DNA from: Catonia carolina | Lineage: Eukaryota > Arthropoda > Insecta > Hemiptera > Achilidae | Reading direction: 5' to 3' | Assembly (NCBI GenBank): GCA_035578175.1 | Contig: JAQMRL010000003.1 | Location: 81,975,969-82,039,968 of the forward strand | DNA: 64,000 nucleotides | Notes under the pieces: model-generated | Seen by the model: only the letters and a program-made list of their open reading frames with translations | Database searches by the model: none | What the model was told of the DNA's origin: nothing | Program-made: the position numbers and the translations under genes | Shown here: positions 1 to 12,077 of the stretch, piece by piece | Numbering within the stretch: the stretch's first letter is position 1 | Layout of the letters: the number at the start of each line of letters is the position of its first letter

Positions 1-80
1 AACTCGGTTTCAAAAAATTGGCATGAACACATACGTTGCTTTCTTATACATACAGGGCAAGTGAAAGTAAAAATGTTAAG
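1..80 (+). repeat. R2 repeat, 3' tail only
   Basis: The first 80 bases match the terminal part of the R2 repeat seen near 38430-38505, 44450-44485 and 57700-57755: a run beginning AACTCGGTTTCAAAAA and ending GGGCAAG..GAAAGTAAAAA. The body of the repeat lies outside the window to the left. No protein is expected; the small open frame over it is a by-product. Confidence 0.6.
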
Positions 81-1660
81 AGAATTCGATTCAAAACTCT
101 AATTCTAATTCTAATTCTTAATTGTCATTTTATCTTTATTATCTACACGGTATCAAAGGGAAAAACGATTTTCTTGTCACTTAAAAATAAAACTAGTAGG
201 AGAATAGTACTAAAACCAGCGCAAAGGCGTTACGTTCTAGAGAACCCTTTATCTAGGTATTGAGTCGCTCGTTGTAACATAAAATAGAATAGCTTTACTG
301 AAAGTAGAATAGTGGGGCGAAGCTTAGATGAAGCGGTCGCTGAATTCGATAACAAGGTGGTCTCGGTCCCTTTCCTAACTTAAAAAGAAGTGTCAATACT
401 ACTCTATTTAACTTAACATCGTCTGGTTGAGGATATCTGTATTACAGTGCAAAGAACTTAGATACATAGCAACTTCACTTTATACTGATTTATAAAATAC
501 AAATAGAAAAGACGACCTCTAAACCGCTTTTTCCCAAACCGAATAACCCCATCAATAATTCTTGCATCTGGTATGAAACTGTGATGTCATAGAAATAGCA
601 AGGAGATTCGATTTTTAATTGGTTTATTCTTAATTGGTTTATTGGTTCATTACATTGAAAATTCTTTTATAGAATTTTCTCTTTAAAATTATGTAGGCCA
701 ACTATAATATTTGATTTTGTTGTAGCCTATATTTATTTATTTATAAAATGTTTGCTTGTTGATACCGAATAGCATTTAAGGTTACAATTTTCAAGAAGTT
801 TGAACAAACATAGAACTTATAAAAGGATATATTTTTTTAAAAGAAACGCAATACGTTTTAAAAAGTGAGCTGTAAAAATCGTTTTCACATTAAGACGGAA
901 GTCTTTATTTAAAAATAAATTTTATTTAAAAAAGGTAAAAACATATATATTGTAGTATACTATATTGTATCACTTAAGAGAAGATCCGTTCGGGATGTGA
1001 ATAACCTATAATAAAAAATAAACAATCCTCCAAAATTATAAAAATTATTTAATAACATAGTTAATAATTACAACTAATTATGATTACTGGAATCAAATTA
1101 ATTAAAAACTTAAAATCGACTATAAAATGAGATAATGATACTTAAGTCAAAACAAAGATTAACCTGTGTATAACCCCTTGCTACTACCCGTACGCACACG
1201 CAGTATTAACGTAATTCAGAACCGATCCCGTAACGACACTATTTCGAAAAGATCCGACCATTCTAATTCCATTCACAGTTTAAGTAATAACTGATTGATT
1301 ACAAAGGCGCTAACTGTATAATTGCGATCTGATAGTTTCTCTAATAATCGAGACACTGGTAACAGTTTTTCCGCTTTACCAGAACAATTCACAGTAGAAA
1401 TGATCAGTAATATACACAGCAGAGACCCATTCCCCTATTTCTCATTAGTTTCGACTGCGCTTCCAATCCTTTTATTCACATTTTATTCATTGGTTATCCA
1501 TTTTCCTTGTTACAATAGGCTACGCTTAATTTCTTACAATAAACAATTTATTTACTTGACTATATCTAGAATATTACTTTTGTTAAAATATTTATTGTTT
1601 ACATTTATGCATGCTTGGGATGTGTCGAGCAGGGACCTGGGGAAATAGAAGAGATCACAT
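81..1660. other. AT-rich DNA, nothing recognised
   Basis: AT-rich intergenic-type sequence with short poly-A/T runs. An open frame of 108 codons (1322-1648) has no recognisable motif, is rich in Leu/Ile/Phe as expected from AT-rich DNA, and runs up to the SINE that follows, so I do not call it a gene. Confidence 0.5.
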
Positions 1661-1745
1661 TGACCGGCCGCATTGGCGTAGTTGTTAACGTGCTTGCCTC
1701 CCATCATGCGGTCTTGGGTTCGAATCCCATTCAGGCACGGCATAT
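1661..1745 (+). repeat. tRNA-derived SINE head (degenerate)
   Basis: Contains an A-box-like stretch (TGGCGTAGTTGTTAACG) and a good B-box (GGTTCGAATCC) at tRNA-like spacing, as in the internal RNA polymerase III promoter of tRNA genes. The acceptor and anticodon stems do not pair properly, so this is a SINE head or tRNA pseudogene rather than a working tRNA gene. Confidence 0.55.
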
Positions 1746-3983
1746 TTTCATACGTTACAAAAATAATTTCATCCTAACCTCATTTTACGTCCAGTTAACA
1801 CGTAACCGTAATGTAAAATAGTAAATCTTTAAGCGCGACAAGTGCTACCACATCAACAAACAAACGTAACTAAAATAACGCGGTAGGCTGCGTACGATTT
1901 ATAGTAGCACCAATTAAACTATAACTATTAAGTCTGTCAAAATAGTTTTAAAAATACCAAATAAAAGCTTCACTGCATTAACAATGTGATGTAGCTTAGT
2001 GGAAGGTTTTCATTGAAGGTTTTTGATAAAATAAAACGAAAAATTTGGGATGAATACAAAATTACTGTTAATGTAACGATGTGTGGTAATTGGAGGAAAA
2101 CAGTTTAGGCCTAAGAGATGAAAAACGAGGTCGGTTTTTTAGCAGATAGGCAAAAGGGTTTGAGATGAGTCAAGATAGGCATTACAAGAGGTGAAGTGTT
2201 AAATTTTCGGCGTAAATTGTAATTAAAGTAGATAATCCGAGCTACGCAATTAGAGCTCTAACATTATTAACTCTTCGCCTCCCTCTTCTTATCTTCAGAG
2301 AGAAACTTCTGGTGACTAAACTTTACTCCAGTACTCCTGTCTACTCCCTTTTTTATATATTTTGTTTCCTATCAGTTTGTTCGTGTGCGTGTATAATTAA
2401 AAAGGATACATGTAACAAAATGATATCCTGATTACATCAGAGTATTTGAATTACAAAAATATGACTTAATTAATTACATGGTAATTAAAAATGAATTCTT
2501 ATCTAATCAAAAGATTAACATATTATAAATTTTACTTTATTAAATAATCACTTTGAATTTAAGTTATCTCAAGTAAAGCTACTTTTGTGGCTTAAGTTAA
2601 TTAAACCTTTTACGTTAAAAAAATTAATGTGGACTAATGAGTAGTTATTTATGCATGCGATTTTTGTCGTGCTTCTAAAAATGTAAACATAAAATTTCAC
2701 GTAGTGCGTATTATATAGTAAACTATATTGAAACTCGCATTATGGAGCAAAATAAAGTACCTCAAACACCAACAGCTGTATTGAATACTTAACGGAATAT
2801 CTAAATTTTCGGCCCAAAATAAATTATTAATTTATAAAACATTATTCAAACCTATATGTACATAGAGAGTACAACTTTGGGGTAGGCTACAAGTCACAGT
2901 AGCATTGAAATACTTCAAAGGTTTCAATAAAAAATACTGTGACAATATCGAAAAAGAAAGAGTATTCGAGAATTTTAGAGAAAGACCGAGAGTTTAAAAA
3001 TGTTAACGTAAATAATAAGAGTAATAATAGAGTAATAGAGGGTGGTGCACAAAGTAATGAGTTTAATTTTCACAGGAAATTTTTATGTAAACAAAATGGA
3101 ATCTCTGCTTGTGTAAGGGTATTCAAATGCTTTTCCTACATTCTGATTCCAAATTTTTGTTGTAGCCCATATTTGTTCGTGATCGTTTCTGTAAAGTATG
3201 ATGGGTAACATCAACAATGGAAGAAATATCAATTAACGTTATTACTCAATTATGTTTTGTGTCAATTAAAAACAAAAGCAGCTTTTACTACGAATTAAAT
3301 ATTGAAAAAGTCATTCATTGAAGAGTGCGACATTATAAAAACAAAAACAACTTTAATAAAAATATTGCTTACGGAAAACTACGGTATACAAAAAAATAAC
3401 TATTATGGTACAACAGAATTTAGAAGTTAAATATTTGGGCTGAAAGCTCCTACAGAAGTCAGAAAATACTGAAAAAATTATACGCAACTTCCAAAAAACG
3501 AAAAAAGTGATATCTGAGAGAATGGAAGACACGAAAAGTACAGGATGTAGAAAAAATAAAAGATCCTGGTTTATTACCGAGTAGGCTAATCTATTTTTGA
3601 TTGAACTCTTGGAAAAGAAGATGTCACGTACAATATATTTTCACAATCCGAAATGACCTTGAGATGAACAAAGAAATCACATAATGAAAGTCATGAAGTA
3701 TTTAATGCATGAATTTAATGGAGGTGATGACCAGGAGAGGGGAAGGCAATGAGCGTAATTGAATGAATACACATCCATATTCATTAAAGCTTCATGTTGG
3801 GATACAAAAAACCGGCAATAATAACTGTACAAAGTCCCAAAAAAAGTTTTTTTTTATTATTAGGGCAAGTTTAAAAACGTAAATAGCATAGTACAGATAG
3901 GTCTAAAAGAAATACGAAAAAGATGGACGTATGAAAACGAAATTTACTATAATAATTCGTATAAAAAAAGGAAAAAAGGTTTA
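1746..3983. other. AT-rich DNA, nothing recognised
   Basis: Over 2 kb of AT-rich sequence with no coding signature. One copy of the palindrome TAGGCCTA lies at 2106-2113. Open frames here (for example 2939-3208) are low-complexity Lys/Asn/Phe translations without motifs. Confidence 0.5.
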
Positions 3984-4301
3984 AAAGTTACGTAGTTCAC
4001 CAAGTTGGTCTAGAGGTAGAGTCGTCGCCAAAATTAGCTGTTTAACAGCTGATTTTTGAAGACTAAGGTTCCTGGTTCAAATCCTAGTAAAGGTAATTAC
4101 TTTTATACGGATTTGAATGCTAAACAGTGGTTACCGGTGTTCTTTGATGGTTGGGGTTCAATTGATCATACTCACTCAGGAATGGTCGACCTGAGTCTGA
4201 ACAAGACTACACCTCATTTACACTTCATACACATCATCCTCATCTCATTGGGTCATGGGGTTGCTTATTGTTCTAAATTGAACAGATTGCAAAGTTACGT
4301 A
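3984..4301 (+). mobile_element. SINE-A copy 1, with target duplications
   Basis: A retroposed SINE of 296 bp (3995-4290) between perfect 11-bp direct repeats AAAGTTACGTA at 3984-3994 and 4291-4301, the target-site duplication left by LINE-type integration. The head is tRNA-derived: A-box-like TGGTCTAGAGGTAGAG near 4006 and B-box GGTTCAAATCC near 4073. Between them lies a perfect palindrome AGCTGTTTAACAGCT (near 4039) where an anticodon arm would be. The body ends in TTGAACAGATTGC with no poly-A tail. Related copies are at 27720-27905, 39797-39922 and 47700-48030. It encodes no protein; pol III would transcribe it and a LINE would mobilise it. Confidence 0.85.
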
Positions 4302-5154
4302 AGACAATCAGAACAACATAATTGATAGTTTCTGAGAGAAGAATAGGAAGTAAGTATGAGGAGGAGATTGGAGGAGGTTAATGAGTAGAAGTATTTTGTA
4401 GTAAGTAATTTGCATAGTTACATTTAATACAGTTATAAATTGTTCATATGAATCAAGTAATTTAGAAGCTACGGCAGAATACAAGTATAACTCACTCTAT
4501 TATTAAATGCACGACTTTTGTGCTTACAGTATAAGTCAATAAATTTGTTTTCGTAAATTGAAATATAATAAAGCTCTAAGCCTACGACATGGGCTTATTT
4601 GGTTAAGCCTGTACGCTCTCGTATTTTAAACCTTATTGAAGTTTCGAATAATTACCGCTGCAAAACCTTCAATGAAATTAATTAAATAAACTTTATTAAT
4701 TTATTACTTAGGTCTCCCGCTGAATAACTGTCTACAGTTCTCTGTTCCTGTTTCAAAAGCTTATTATTTTACGAAAGCTAATGCTTCTTGTTTATTTGAC
4801 AGTATTTGATTGGCTGTGGACTAATGATTGTCACAGAAATTGATAGAATAATATTATCTTACTAAATAAAATACAAAAATAAAACTACTAGGTTTAAATA
4901 CACATAGATGTTTTTACAACTTATAATATTTAATTTTAATCACTTAAATAATGAGAATTATGAGAATTATAAGCAAGTAAGACAATGTGAAGTATTTACC
5001 AAAACTAAGGTAAAAAATAAATATATTATTAATTAAATTATATAAATGACACACCGACCATGTCCTCAAAAATTCTGAACAACTAATTGTTAATTGTTCT
5101 AAATAATAACTTTTAATAAATTTGGTCATCAAAAATCAGCATATGGACAAAAAA
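4302..5154. other. AT-rich DNA, nothing recognised
   Basis: AT-rich filler between the SINE and the LINE relic at 5155. No motif, no repeat unit and no plausible exon seen. Confidence 0.45.
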
Positions 5155-5585
5155 GATGATTTATGTGGAGGTAGGGCAGCCAGTAATTGGCTCCACTACT
5201 AAAATTCTAGCAGATAAGTAGACGGAATGAGGAGCGTTTAAAGCTCTGGAGATGGATTTTTTACGAAGAGCTTATGGGGTCTCTAGATTGGATCTTGTAC
5301 CGAATGAAGTGGTGGAATGGCGAATGTGCAGGACACTGTGGGAGGAAGAATACAAAGTCGGCAGTTGATTTGGTACGAGCAAGTGCAACGAATTAATGAA
5401 GGTAGGTGGCCTCAAATGGCTTTGAATTATTGTCCGGTGATGAGGAAGAAAAGAAAGAGGCCTTAGAAAACGTAGCGAGGTGGTGTGATGAGGGCAATGG
5501 AGGTAAGTAATTCGGATAGGAGGTAATGGCGTTTGAGATGCGGGATGCAAAGTAACTCTGCAGGACCCACACTTTAAAGTAAAGT
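5155..5585 (+). pseudogene. LINE reverse transcriptase C-terminal relic
   Basis: Decayed C-terminal end of a non-LTR retrotransposon polyprotein. With two frame changes the translation runs through a segment resembling FKALEMDFLRRAYGVSRLD, then WYEQVQRINEGRWPQ and RKKRKR, then a WRLRCGMQ-like terminus. These are hallmarks of the thumb and post-RT region that many arthropod LINE polyproteins share (RLKALEMDFLRRA, WYGHVxRM..GRWP, RKRGRP). Several stops and frameshifts interrupt it and the catalytic RT core is absent, so it is a 5'-truncated dead copy. The exact clade cannot be decided from this fragment. Confidence 0.75.
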
Positions 5586-5659
5586 AAGTTAATAAAACTT
5601 TTTAACATTAAATGCCAAGTGAATAATATTAACTTATTATAAATTAAATTATAAATTAA

Positions 5660-6057
5660 AATTTATCAGACGACGTTGGTGACGTTCAGAGAGAAGGGTC
5701 CTACTTTATGGCAGCGAAACTTGGGTGCTAGCAAAAACAGAGGAGAGGGGATTGCAGGCATCTGAAATGAAGTATTTATGGGAATCATAAAATGGATGTA
5801 GTAGAGAAGACCGTTATAGAAATGTAGAGATCAGGAAAGAGCTTAATATCACCATAAATGATAGCGTCCTCTAAAAATTACGATGGATAGAGCATGTGGA
5901 CATGACGAGTGAGAATAGGATACCTAAGCAGGCAATGGATTACAAGTCGGAGGTAAGGAGAGACCGAGGACATCCGAAGAAGGTATATCATATTTCAGAG
6001 GTTCGGAACAGGCAAGGATGCCTCCTTGAAGGGCAGAAGATAAAGAAGGAGAATCTA
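5660..6057 (+). pseudogene. second LINE C-terminal relic, different copy
   Basis: A second non-LTR retrotransposon tail immediately downstream in the same orientation. Translation gives LLYGSETWVLAKTEER and LQASEMKYLWES, then after stops RNVEIRKELNIT, LRWIEHVDMT and NRIPKQAMDYKSE, followed by a basic RRDRGHPKK segment. That is the usual order at the end of arthropod LINE polyproteins (YGSETW, RLQASEMKYLR, RWxGHVxRM, GRPKK). It differs from the relic at 5155-5585, so two related families or two diverged copies lie side by side. Internal stops make it non-functional. Confidence 0.75.
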
Positions 6058-6130
6058 TCAGTTGATGTAATGATTAGAAAAACTGGCTTCTATGCCAGGT
6101 GACCTAGGTTCGATTTGTAGAGAATCAGAT
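6058..6130 (+). repeat. tRNA-like SINE head remnant
   Basis: Shares the order GTTGATGTAATGATTAG, AACTGGCTTCTA and AGGTTCGATTT with the better preserved tRNA-headed SINE at 42865-43000. It abuts the LINE relic, which suggests a SINE inserted at or near the LINE end. Pairing for a real tRNA is lost. Confidence 0.5.
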
Positions 6131-6499
6131 AATCACATGCGCAGGCCTTATATAAAAAGATTTTAAAAATATTAAAACTGTAAATTTTATTTTATATTAA
6201 AAAATATTTCAAAAATATTATAACTTAAGCCTATTTAAAATTCAAAAAATTGTATTTGGAATTTTAAAGGTTATTATAAATAAAAGTAATTTTAATTTTA
6301 TAAAAAAAATTGTAAGACCATAAATTTTATGTATTGTTAAAAAATCAGTTGGTGCATAAACCGGGAAAAAGTTAAGATCATGCACCTCAACAACAAAATA
6401 TCATAAAATTTAAGTTATAATAAAAATTAAATAGGCTGTATGTATTTAAATAGTGAATCGTCTTATTAATTATTATTGAGTTGTAGCGAATGCTGCAGA
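6131..6499. other. AT-rich DNA, nothing recognised
   Basis: AT-rich sequence leading into the tandem array. No features seen. Confidence 0.4.
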
Positions 6500-8560
6500 T
6501 TCCCAATCAGGTTATTACCGGATCGGGAATACAAAATAACTGTTGGTATGGAACCGCCCTCTCAGCTTATCTATGTATCGGTAAGGCGTAACAAGATGTC
6601 CTCCCGGTAGCCTTTTGGGATCTCACAACCGATTTAATTTGTTTAATCGTCAAGCATTTTTTCATAAAAATGTCTTAAAACACGCCTTAAATTAAATTTT
6701 TAATAAAATATTTTACAAATGTTTAATATTTGTTGTAAGTAAAATAAAAAAAAGTTTTGTCAAGGTTTAATATTCCGGATAAATGCTTCTTGTCAGTAGA
6801 ATGCGAAAACGAGATAGTGCACCGCTGAATGTCGGCGATCTAACTAATTACTTTGTTTCATTAAAATTTATACATGGTTGTTTGTTTAAAAGATGTCATA
6901 AAATATTTAATTAAAAGATACTTTTTTATTTTTTAGTAATACATCTAACCGGGGGATGGTACCATCCAGTCAGCTTAGTGTCGCATTGGTAGAGAGTGAC
7001 AACAAAATGGCCTCCTGGTCGTCTTCTGGTTCAGGATCTCACAACTGACTATTTGATAAATTTTAAAGTACTTACAGGCCTAATAATTTTTTGTAAAATT
7101 TGTCTTAATACGTGTTGATGTACCAAAATATGTTCTTTTAAATATTATTTACAAAATAGTTTTTGAGAAAAAGATATTTGTTGGTTACCACCCATTCGGC
7201 TTAGCTCAGTACTGGTAGGACGAGAGACAAGATGGACTCCCGGTTGCCTTCTTGGAATCTGATAATTGACATTGATCAGTCCTTAATGTTGTTATTTTTA
7301 TGTGAAAATGATAAAACGTAAGAATTTAAATAAATATTTATTACGATTTATACATTTTTAATATATGTTTTAAATATAATAAATAAACGCTTGGATGAGG
7401 CTGGCAATTCGTGTAGATCCGTGTTGGTAGGTCGCGAGGTGATAACGAAATGATGTTTCCATACCAGTGTGAGATATTACAAATTACTTCGTTTTTAACT
7501 TCCAAAAATTACCATTTGTTTAAAAGATGTCGTATTTAAATCATAATTAAAGTAAATTTTAAAAATTATTTATTCGTATTAAAGTAGGCCTAATGCTAAT
7601 ACCTGGTGGGGATGTACCGCCCATTCTGCTTAGCCCGTGTCAGTAAGGCGTGGCAACAAGATGGCTGCCACTGCCTACCCTGGATCCCACAAAATTTATT
7701 TGGCTGACCTTTAAAAATATTTGACTTTTTTGAAAAATTCCATATAATCCGCATCAAATAAAATGTTGTAAGAAAATTTAAATACTTCACATATTCATTA
7801 TTGTTTTTAAGAATAATGTAACTGCTTCTGGTACCGTTCATTTAGTTTTCACCAGTTCCGGTAGGCCGTGACAAAAATATATTCTCGGGTCGTTGGCCCG
7901 GAATCGCACAACTGAAATCGTTTGATTAGTCTTCAAAATTAATTTTCTAGTGAAACAACAAAACATACGTGTTTACATTATATTTTTAATATTACTAAAA
8001 ATCATTTTTATTATCATTAAAAATCAAAATTATAAAATGATAACAACCCACTAATCAACGTTCTAAACTGTCCATATTTACCAGATAACCCCAATCCTCG
8101 GCTCCGCAGATGTTGGAGAAAAGATTTAGGATAAATTTTATAAGTCATCAGACTTCTTTGTCCTTTTTAATAAATATATAAATAATATTATTTACTAATT
8201 TAATCTGTTATTTTTACACATCAATTTTATTAATGTCATGGCATATAAATGTGGAGGTCCTGCTAATAATGTTGGTGTTCTCGAAACTGGTTAAGTGGTT
8301 TTATACTAAGCTGCAGATACATTTAGGTTATAGGTGCCTATAGGTTTTGCAGAGTTCCACAGTTGTAGATTTAATAAAATAGATTAAAAAATAAAATAAC
8401 TTTGAAAAATAGGTTTTACGAGACCGATCTTTCAAGCTAAATCTCTGGTTGGTAGGTTACGACAATGAGATGACTTCCCGAGGACGAGATTCTTATTTTG
8501 GAAATCGTTAGATTTATTCTTTATTGAGCAGATTGTTGTAGTTTATTCATAATTAGGAAA
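6500..8560. repeat. degenerate tandem array, ~210-215 bp unit
   Basis: A recurring block of about 100 bp of higher GC, separated by AT-rich spacers, starts near 6549, 6770 (weak), 6956, 7186, 7398, 7611, 7832 and 8424, with one or two poorly preserved units between the last two. Steps are close to 213 bp or multiples of it. Shared words are CCCATTC.GCTTAG, a GGTAGG/GGTAAGGCG word, CAACAAGATGGC, CTCCCGG, and GGATCTCACAAC. Spacers are homologous too: GTTTAAAAGATGTC occurs near 6886 and near 7517, three units apart, and a GTCTTAA.AC word near 6672 and 7103, two units apart. Units are well diverged, so this is an old satellite-like array. No coding frame persists across units. Confidence 0.7.
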
Positions 8561-8574
8561 AAATAAATAAATAA

Positions 8575-8907
8575 CTTACCGGTAAGTATAGTTTTATATT
8601 ATTTTATTCATTTTACAACTGTAGAAGACTGACCAGCAAAAACGTTTATAACTAAATTAACAAAAAATTTAAAAAACCAACCGTGTTAATGGCTTTGAGG
8701 AGGACACCACCGAACGAAAGCTTTCCAGATAACGATAAATGTGTTCATTTAAATTATATTTTTGTATACGTAAAAATGATAGAGTTGCGTTAATGTATCA
8801 TTCCTCTACTCCATCGGCGTTACAGTCGTCTTTGTGCGATTCCTGGTCCGCAGAATTCATATTGCATATTAAGGGATTGTTATGATTGTGAAGTTTGTCT
8901 CTAAATA
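8575..8907 (-). pseudogene. LINE 3' end, copy A (5'-truncated)
   Basis: Parallel to 8915-9056 plus 9648-9810: the same 3'-untranslated stretch (CGATAAATGTGTTCATTTAA at its middle) followed on the minus strand by a decayed coding tail ending near GAAGTTTGTCTC. The longer copy B continues into recognisable RT C-terminal coding sequence, which identifies both as ends of one Jockey-like LINE family. Copy A stops at about 8907, consistent with 5' truncation, and preserves the empty target site of the insertion found in copy B. Confidence 0.6.
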
Positions 8908-10120
8908 ATTTTTTACTTTATTTATTTTGTAACTGTAACAAGAAGAACAACTAGCAAAGACGTTCACGACTAAACAACCAAAAAAATCCATCCGCGTTAA
9001 AGACTTTGAGGAGGATACCACCCAGCGGTAGCTCTCCAAATAACGATAAATGTGTTTGTTAGCGGTAACCGGAGTGTAACTAAGACTTTCAGTTCTGTCT
9101 TTAGATTACTTGGATTTGGACACTTAAGCCCAGATCCATTGTTCGGCGTCATGGATCGAACGTATTTCAGTGGAAGGTTTGGTAGGAAACATAGTAAATG
9201 ACCTAACAAATGATAATACAGCATTGAAATGTACTTACATTTATTGAGAACAGTTCACAAACACAATAGAGTTCGAATACAAACATGCGGAGATCGGCGT
9301 GTAGCGGGGTCACATCAGTTTGGCGGTAACCAGCTTGTAGAATGTATAAAACGGCTTGGATTAATCAGCAACACATTGAAGAACAGAACACAAGGCACAT
9401 ACAACACAATATTAATCAAACGTTAGTCATTTTGCGGTAATCAACGGGGATGAATGCGGATATCAACGAGGTCAACACAGAGAGGCAGCCATCAACAGGC
9501 CCGAACAAGAGAGAGTGGAGGAACAGGACGGAAACAGGTTAGTGACGTAGCAGAGTGGAAGTAGTTACAAAGAGGTAAAGAGGTTGAGAAACGGCGCGCT
9601 AATAAGTTGGCGTATAATTCAAATTTAAACGAATGTAATACTGAATAGTGTTCGTTTAAATTATATTTTTGTGTACGTATTAATGTTACAGTTGCGTTAA
9701 TTTATCATGTCTCTACTCCATCGGCGTTTCAGTCGTCTTTTTTGCGATTCCAGGTAGGTCTGCAGAATTTATATTGCATATTTAGGGATTGGTATGATTG
9801 TGAAGTTTGTCTCCGAACCTACGGTACAGTTTTAGATATATGCCGTTGACGTAAAGAACGCGTAAGTCATCGTGTAGTGTTCTATTGGATAAGTAAATCG
9901 GAGAATTAGTAATCAGTAGTAAGAATTTACTTTGAAAACGTTGTATTCGTGAAATTACTGATGGCTTTGCTGAACCATAAATTTGACTACCATACATCCA
10001 CATCGGTTGAAGTATCGCCTTGTACGTCAGGAGTTTTGAAGTCATGGGTAGTTTTGACCGCTTGGTTAATGTGCCTACAGTCTGTTATTCAGTAGTTGCA
10101 GCTTTTGATTAAGTATTACC
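8908..10120 (-). pseudogene. Jockey-like LINE C-terminal fragment, copy B
   Basis: On the minus strand, 10045-9782 encodes the region after the RT core: KLLTYKAILQPMWMYGSQIY, then RIQRFQSKFLLLI, then LSNRTLHDDLR and YRRFGDKLHNHTNP. This matches the order in the larger LINE copy at 46682-47527 (LLKPIWTYGSQIYGSTKPS, RIQAFQSKTLRLI, VSNKTLHTDL, YKRFHDKTHEHKNP), so it is the same broad Jockey-like clade. The catalytic core is missing (5' truncation near 10120) and the reading frame downstream is broken. A 591-bp insertion (9057-9647) lies in its 3'-untranslated part. It is dead. Confidence 0.75.
9057..9647. mobile_element. 591-bp insertion with 5-bp target duplication (solo-LTR candidate)
   Basis: Copy B of the LINE end is interrupted here relative to copy A. 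The duplicated target is GTGTT at 9052-9056 and 9648-9652. Copy A at about 8738-8755 retains a single GTGTT in the same context, giving an internal empty site. The insert begins TGTTAGCGG and ends ACTGAATA; on the minus strand it ends in CTAACA. It is GC-richer than its surroundings and has no significant open frame. The size and the 5-bp duplication fit a solo LTR, though the other terminus is not a perfect TG or CA. A non-autonomous DNA element is the alternative. Confidence 0.6.
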
Positions 10121-11837
10121 ACTTTCTCGGTAAGTATGTAAAATGTTAAAATGAACATAAAATATTAGTTGGTTTGTTTTATTTATAGTTTTATATTTTA
10201 ATATTACTTACGGCAAGTACAAGGCAAGGCAATAGTACCTAAGGCAAGTTTTTTTTAATAATAAAATAAATCAACTATTAATTTCAATAAAGAAAACATG
10301 TATGTAGTATAAAAAGGTTTTAAGTAGAATGTCTGCATTAAACTATATTTTTCAGAGTGAAAAAATTCTTAACAAAGCTGTACTAAAAATTAATAAATAA
10401 AACCTCAGAATAATATTCTGTTTAATAGAATCCTCTATTAGATTCAAAAGGAATATTAAAATTCAAAACGTAAATACTTTTGATAAAACTACATCCACGA
10501 ACCAATTTAATAACTACATGGTTTCATTTTATTGTAGAGTTGTATAAAAAGGAATTAAAAGTTTCAATATTAATTCCAACATAAATTCAAATTGCAAATA
10601 CATGAAACTATTAGTCTCATACTTTGTGATTTTTATCTTAGTTTTTTTAAGTAAAATTAATTTAAGTATATTATGCATACACTACGTACCTCTTTTCATA
10701 AATACTAAACATTTAACGATACGGTTTCGATGTTATTCCCGGTAGAGCTTTATAACAAAGGTTTTACACAGTTTCTATTTTAAATTCCGCAGCAGTTTAC
10801 ACTTTCATAATTTTTAGTTAATATAAAATTAAATTTTGTGTTTCTACTTTTAACTTAAATGTTGTGAGTGTTTGTTTAGAAACAGAATAAAAATTTTAAA
10901 TTAATTAAAAAAGTTTGGTTTCTCTATAAGTACTAGTACACTTTTATGTTTTTAATCGTATGATTCTTTTATAATCCGTATAACATATTTTTCGTTCATG
11001 TCTTAATAAAATTAAATTAAAAGGTAAGTATTTTAAAGTATATATTTTATCATGTTTTTGAATTGTCATATTATTTTCTGACAAATATTTGTTGTTAAAA
11101 TGAAAAATAGAGTCAGAATCCATTATTTGACTCCATTTGTTATAGTTACTTGCACAGAATGATTAGGTACAGGCAAGCTGTATTTTTATACCAGAGACAA
11201 TTGCAGACAATTTATGATGACAAGGTGCCCCAATAACTATGCAAGGAGATGCGTGAGAGTTCTTATTGGCAGTGAAAAAATGAAGAATCAAATGAAATTA
11301 ATAAAAATATTTCGAAAAACACCCGCTTAATAAGATAATGTACATAGTAAAAGTTTTGTTTTTAAAGAAAAACCCGTATTTTTTAAATATATTGTCACTG
11401 TTCAACAACTATTTCACAGATTGACATAATATTATGTGGCAGGTTTGATTTGTAATAATTATGGAAAAAGATGATGCAATAAAATTTATCAGAAAATCAC
11501 TACTTTTTAAGTTAAGAGGATAGTTTTTTTTATTCAAAAGCAAGACTTTTACTGCATATACATTATCTCATTAAGCGTGTTTTTCAAAATAACTTTATTG
11601 AACAAAAACATGCGGAATACGTTGTTTTATAAAAAATTTTGACAAGTTACTTAATTAGTTACTTAAAAAAATAGAAATGTTTTCTAAAATGGTTTTACAA
11701 TCCGCATATTGCTCCCCTCTGACAGAGGACATCAAGTTATAGACAGACAGTATGTACATTTCTTCCATTTGTTTGATTTAGGTAAATAATAAAAGAAAAA
11801 CTTTATGAGTATCAAAATCGGAATTCAAGATATACCG
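10121..11837. other. AT-rich DNA, nothing recognised
   Basis: About 1.7 kb of AT-rich sequence with no repeat, motif or open frame that I can support. Confidence 0.45.
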
Positions 11838-12077
11838 ATTGTTCCACGGAATTGAACCATAGGGAAATAGCATTGATTTTCGTTAATTTGTTAAAGTTTT
11901 CTTCTCACAAATAAATGAAGACTTGTTAAAATCAAGAATCATTAGAAAATGTTTAGACCTTTACAAGATATGAATATGGATACATTTTAAGTTGTATTTC
12001 AGCTTAAAATAATTTTTTAAAAAGAAAAATATAGTACGTAAACGCAACGGTGTCAGTTTGAGTATTTAAGTGTTACA

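Noticed and set aside
1322..1648. 108-codon open frame as a host gene
   Set aside because: No motif, AT-driven composition, no splice or promoter context, and its end runs toward a SINE remnant.
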